A stretch of 10,637 nt of DNA from Serpentinimonas sp. (GTDB lineage Bacteria > Pseudomonadota > Gammaproteobacteria > Burkholderiales > Burkholderiaceae_C). The position numbers and the translations under genes were made by a program. The notes under the pieces were generated by a model. It ran no database searches. It had not been told where the DNA came from and saw only the letters and a list, made by a program, of their open reading frames with translations. This document shows, one piece after another, positions 7,422 through 10,637 of this stretch. Location of the stretch: positions 1 through 10,637 of the forward strand of contig JALOSG010000084.1 of NCBI GenBank assembly GCA_025458665.1, written 5' to 3'. How positions within the stretch are numbered: the first letter of the stretch is position 1; every line of letters starts with the position of its first letter.

Positions 7422-7430
7422 CCTTGCAGC
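7416..7430. repeat. Small perfect inverted repeat before GTG 7433
   Basis: GCTGCA (7416-7421) and TGCAGC (7425-7430) form a perfect 6-base stem with a 3-base loop, ending two bases before the GTG at 7433. It overlaps the -12 element of the plus-strand sigma-54-like site. It could be a regulator half-site pair or chance; there is no T-run, so it is not a terminator. Confidence 0.4.
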
Positions 7431-7432
7431 CG

Positions 7433-10400
7433 GTGAACCACGAAGCCGCCAATCCAGACCGCCTCGCAGACCGCATCGGCCCGGCGGCAGCGCAGGCCGA
7501 AGCTGCCCACGCGGAGCCAGTGCAGCGCATTGTGAAGGTACGGCGCGACTACAACAGCTGGGTGGCCAGCGAGACCATGGAAGACTACGCGCTGCGCTAC
7601 ACGCCGCAGCGCTTTCGCAAGTGGTCGGAATGGCGGGTGGCCAACACCGCGTTTGGCGTGGCTTCCTTCCTCATTCTGGAGGCGGTGGGCGCCACCCTGC
7701 TGGTGCAGTACGGCTTTGCCAACGCCTTCTGGGCCATTCTGGCCACCGGGCTGATCATTTTTCTGGCGGGCTGGCCCATCAGCGTGTATGCGGCCCGCTA
7801 CGGGCTCGACATGGACCTGCTCACCCGGGGCGCGGGCTTTGGCTACATCGGCTCCACCATCACCTCACTCATTTACGCCACCTTCACCTTCATCTTTTTT
7901 GCGCTGGAGGCCGCCGTCATGGCCTACGCGCTGGAGCTGGCGCTGGGCATACCGCCGGCCTGGGGGTATTTCATCTGTGCGGTGGTGGTGATACCGCTGG
8001 TCACCCACGGGGTGTCGGTCATCAGCCGCTTTCAGGTGTGGACGCAGCCTTTGTGGCTGGTGATGATGGTGGTGCCGTATGTGGCTGTTTTGGTGCTCGA
8101 TCCGGGGGTGATGGAGGGTTTGGTGCACTACGGTGGTGAATCTGGCCAGGGCGAAAGCTTCCAGTGGCCCCTTTTTGGTGCGGCGCTCACGGTCGGGATT
8201 GCGCTCATCACGCAGATGGGGGAACAGGCGGACTACCTGCGCTTCATGCCTGAACCCCGTGCTGGCCAGCGCTGGAAGTGGTGGGCCGGGGTGCTGGCCG
8301 GCGGGCCGGGCTGGGTGGTCATGGGGGTGCTGAAAATGCTGGGTGGCGCCATGCTGGCGTGGCTGGCGCTGTCGCACATGGTGCCGCCCGAGCGCGCGGT
8401 GGACCCCAACCAGATGTACCTGGCGGCCTACGAGTACATCCTGCCCTACGGCTGGGCGGTGGCGGCCACCGCCATTTTCGTGGTGGTCTCACAAATGAAG
8501 ATCAATGTGACCAATGCCTACGCGGGTTCGCTGGCCTGGAGCAACTTCTTTGCGCGGCTCACGCACAGCCACCCGGGGCGCATTGTGTGGGTGGTGTTCA
8601 ACATCTTCATTGCGTTCATGCTCATGGAGATGAACGTGTTCCAGGCGCTGGGGCAGGTGCTGGGGCTGTACGCCAACCTGGCCATTGCGTGGATCATGGC
8701 GGTGGTGGCCGACCTCGTCATCAACAAGCCCATGGGCTGGTCGCCCAAAGGCATCGAGTTCAAGCGCGCGCACCTGTACGACATCAACCCGGTGGGCGTG
8801 GGCGCCATGGTGCTGGCTTCCGCGCTGGGCATTGCCGCGCACATCGGCCTCTTCGGGCCGCTGCTGCAGGCGTTTTCCGCCATGGTGGCGCTGGTCACGG
8901 CTTTTGTCACATCGCCGCTCATAGCCTGGGCCACGAAGGGGCGCTACTACCTGGCGCGCCAGCCGGAGGGGGGTACAGTGGGCGCCGATGGCTGGCAGCC
9001 GCCCGCCGGGGCAGCGCAAGACCCCGGCAGCTATCAGCGCCTGCGCGCGCAACGCTGCGTGATTTGCGAGGGCGAGTACGAGGCGCCCGACATGGCGCAC
9101 TGCCCAGCCTACCAGGGCCGCATCTGCTCGCTGTGCTGTTCGCTCGATGCGCGCTGTGGCGACCTGTGCAAACCGCAGGCGCGCCTCTCGGTGCAGTGGA
9201 ACAGCGCATTGCGCCGCATCACGCCGCGCAGCGCCTGGCCTTACCTCGATGCCGGGCTGGCGCATTTTGCGCTGCTCATGCTGGTGATTGCGCCGGTGTT
9301 GGCCGCCGTGCTCGGCCTGCTGTACCAGCAGGAGCTGGGGCAGCTGGGCAAGGCGGGTGTGTCCGATGTGGCGCGCACGTTGGGGCTCGATACCGTGTTG
9401 CGCTCGGGCTTCACCAAGGTCTATGCGGTGCTGCTCATGGTGGCGGCGGTGGTGGCCTGGTGGCTGGTGCTGGCGCACCGCAGCCGCGAGGTGGCGCAAG
9501 AAGAATCGAACCGGCAGACGCGCCTGCTTATGCAGGAAATCGAATCGCACCGCAAGACCGACGAGCAGTTGCAAACGGCCCGCCTGATTGCCGAGCAGGC
9601 CCGCGGGCAGGCCGATCTGGCCAACCAGGCCAAGACGCGCTACATCAGCAACATCAGCCACGAGCTGCGCACGCCGCTCAACAGCATTCTGGGTTACGCG
9701 CAACTGCTGCGCGAGGACGACAGCGTGCCACCGCACCGCGCGCACGCGGTGGAGGTGATCCACCGGGGCGGCGAGCACCTGCTCTCGCTCATTGAGGGCA
9801 CGCTCGACATTGCCCGCATAGAGTCGGGCCGCCTGACGCTGGAGCCGCGCACCGTGTTCCTGCGCGACACCGTGCACGACGTGGCCAGCATGTTCGACCT
9901 GCAGGCCCAGGCCAAGGGCTTGCGCTTTGTGTTCGACGAGCCCGCCGACTGGCCGCGTGCCGTGCGCGCCGACGAAAAGCGGCTGCGCCAGATTCTCATC
10001 AACCTGCTGGGCAACGCGGTGAAGTTCACCCAGCGCGGCGAGGTGCGCCTGTACGTGCGCCATGCGCGTGAAATGGCGCTGTTCGAGATTTCCGATACCG
10101 GCCCCGGCTTCGACCCCGGCGAAGTGGCCCGGCTGTTCGAGCCCTTTGCCCGCGCCCACGGCCAGCCCAACGAGCCCGGCGTGAACGGCGGCTCCGGGCT
10201 GGGCCTGACCATCGCCAAGATGCTGACCGACCTCATGGGCGGTGAGCTCACGGCCCACAGCGTTCCGGGGCAGGGCGCCACGTTCCGGCTGCGCCTGTTC
10301 CTGCCCGAGGTGCACGCCGCGCCCGAGCCAGGGGGCAGTGCGCCAGCGCCCACTGCCCAGCCCCAACCCCAGCCCCAACCCCAGCGCAGCGTGCGCAGCG

Positions 10401-10637
10401 GCTACGAAGGCCCGCGCCGCCGCATTCTGGTGGTGGACAACGAAGACACCGACCGCCAGTTGCTGGTGCGTTGGCTGGAGCCGCTGGGCTTCGAGGTGCT
10501 GCTGGCCACCCACGGCGAGCACGCGCTGCAGTTGCTCGCCCAGCGCCAGCAGGAAGGCGCCCCCGCCCCCGATGTGGTGCTCATGGACCTGGCCATGCCC
10601 GGCATAGACGGCTGGGAAACCCTGCGCCGCCTGCAGG
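7433..10637 (+). CDS. NCS1 permease-histidine kinase-receiver fusion (3' end outside window)
   Basis: One open frame with no stop to the right edge, 1068 codons so far. Numbering is from GTG 7433. Residues 63-500 form an NCS1-type permease (cytosine/purine/uracil/thiamine/allantoin class) with about 12 hydrophobic helices, LTRGAGFGYIGS, the family-type ADYLRFMP (266-273) and a TNAY stretch (360-363). Residues 542-579 are a module with eight Cys. Two more helices follow (about 610-632 and 663-685), then a charged coiled-coil-like linker. The kinase core has the H-box ISHELRTPLNSILGYAQ with H743, N-box N861, D888 in DTGPG, and GSGLGL (G922/G924). A QP linker (976-984) leads to a receiver with D1002 and phospho-acceptor D1052, cut by the edge. 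The likely role is substrate transport or sensing coupled to phosphorelay; substrate unknown. The start is uncertain: an in-frame stop at 7403 bounds it, and TTG 7424, GTG 7433, GTG 7520 (MQRIVKVRRDYNSWV) and GTG 7532 are options. ATG 7577 would cut the DYNSWVA stretch. Confidence 0.93.
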   Translation, partial: MNHEAANPDRLADRIGPAAAQAEAAHAEPVQRIVKVRRDYNSWVASETMEDYALRYTPQRFRKWSEWRVANTAFGVASFLILEAVGATLLVQYGFANAFWAILATGLIIFLAGWPISVYAARYGLDMDLLTRGAGFGYIGSTITSLIYATFTFIFFALEAAVMAYALELALGIPPAWGYFICAVVVIPLVTHGVSVISRFQVWTQPLWLVMMVVPYVAVLVLDPGVMEGLVHYGGESGQGESFQWPLFGAALTVGIALITQMGEQADYLRFMPEPRAGQRWKWWAGVLAGGPGWVVMGVLKMLGGAMLAWLALSHMVPPERAVDPNQMYLAAYEYILPYGWAVAATAIFVVVSQMKINVTNAYAGSLAWSNFFARLTHSHPGRIVWVVFNIFIAFMLMEMNVFQALGQVLGLYANLAIAWIMAVVADLVINKPMGWSPKGIEFKRAHLYDINPVGVGAMVLASALGIAAHIGLFGPLLQAFSAMVALVTAFVTSPLIAWATKGRYYLARQPEGGTVGADGWQPPAGAAQDPGSYQRLRAQRCVICEGEYEAPDMAHCPAYQGRICSLCCSLDARCGDLCKPQARLSVQWNSALRRITPRSAWPYLDAGLAHFALLMLVIAPVLAAVLGLLYQQELGQLGKAGVSDVARTLGLDTVLRSGFTKVYAVLLMVAAVVAWWLVLAHRSREVAQEESNRQTRLLMQEIESHRKTDEQLQTARLIAEQARGQADLANQAKTRYISNISHELRTPLNSILGYAQLLREDDSVPPHRAHAVEVIHRGGEHLLSLIEGTLDIARIESGRLTLEPRTVFLRDTVHDVASMFDLQAQAKGLRFVFDEPADWPRAVRADEKRLRQILINLLGNAVKFTQRGEVRLYVRHAREMALFEISDTGPGFDPGEVARLFEPFARAHGQPNEPGVNGGSGLGLTIAKMLTDLMGGELTAHSVPGQGATFRLRLFLPEVHAAPEPGGSAPAPTAQPQPQPQPQRSVRSGYEGPRRRILVVDNEDTDRQLLVRWLEPLGFEVLLATHGEHALQLLAQRQQEGAPAPDVVLMDLAMPGIDGWETLRRLQ
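9056..9169 (+). other. Cysteine-rich module inside the permease-kinase
   Basis: Codons 542-579 of the fusion encode the pattern C-x2-C-x11-C-x7-C-x2-C-C-x5-C-x3-C, with a His just before the third Cys (His556). It lies between the last NCS1 helix and two extra membrane helices. By a 12-helix NCS1 topology it should face the cytoplasm. The paired CxxC motifs suggest a zinc or iron-sulfur site, or a redox switch. I do not recognise a named domain. Confidence 0.7.
10356..10384 (+). repeat. CCCCAR hexamer tandem repeat (QP linker)
   Basis: About five copies of a CCCCAA/CCCCAG hexamer encode alternating Gln-Pro (residues 976-984 of the fusion) between the kinase ATPase domain and the receiver. 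This is a flexible interdomain linker whose length could vary by slippage in units of two residues. Confidence 0.75.

Noticed and set aside
7350..7423. NtrC-like half-sites GGTGCA (7350-7355) and TGCACC (7418-7423)
   Set aside because: They are far apart and in the wrong order for the TGCACC-N5-GGTGCA site, so they are only half-matches; not enough to call NtrC binding.
7424..7432. TTG 7424 as start of the permease-kinase
   Set aside because: It lies inside the small hairpin, has no Shine-Dalgarno, and the GTG at 7433 or 7520 is a more usual start.
8489..10522. A 677-codon open frame on the minus strand opposite the permease-kinase
   Set aside because: It is His/Gln/Ala-rich with no recognisable domain and lies fully antisense to a gene with clear motifs. 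Long shadow frames are expected in high-GC DNA.
1..10637. Insertion sequences, CRISPR arrays, tRNA or rRNA genes
   Set aside because: No transposase motifs, terminal inverted repeats, spaced direct repeats or RNA-gene-like stretches were seen; genes fill almost the whole window.

Overview
The window is high-GC DNA with dense genes and strong G/C preference at third codon positions. The closest fit I can judge by eye is a betaproteobacterium of the Burkholderiales, Comamonadaceae-like. This rests on protein style, on a urease cluster that carries ureJ, and on a very large transporter-histidine kinase fusion. No taxonomic search was possible.

Layout, left to right. (1) Bases 1-2334, plus strand: the C-terminal three quarters of an RND (HAE-1 type) drug-efflux permease, cut by the left edge. 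(2) Bases 2341-7349, minus strand: a compact urease operon read as ureA-ureJ-ureB-ureC-ureE-ureF-ureG. It holds all three structural subunits, a nickel permease of the HupE/UreJ family and the chaperones UreE, UreF and UreG, but no ureD. It meets the RND gene tail to tail with 6 bases between the stop codons. (3) Bases 7350-7432: an 83-base divergent intergenic region. It carries a good match to a sigma-54 (-24/-12) promoter on each strand and a small perfect hairpin. (4) From 7433 to beyond the right edge, plus strand: one uninterrupted reading frame of at least 1068 codons. It fuses an NCS1-family permease (nucleobase/allantoin/hydantoin class), a module with eight cysteines, two further membrane helices, a histidine kinase core and a receiver domain.

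How the parts may work together. Urease hydrolyses urea to ammonia and carbon dioxide. UreJ would bring in nickel, and UreE/UreF/UreG with the missing UreD would load it into UreC. The divergent permease-kinase has the architecture of a transporter that also senses its substrate and signals by phosphorelay. Its position back to back with urease, with sigma-54-like promoters facing both ways, suggests a nitrogen-source sensing and utilisation unit. That functional link is inference. The ligand and the downstream output regulator are not visible here. The RND gene looks unrelated to the nitrogen genes.

Most worth a second look: the NCS1-Cys-rich-kinase-receiver fusion, its cysteine module, the paired sigma-54-like sites whose predicted transcription starts fall almost on the start codons, and the absence of ureD.
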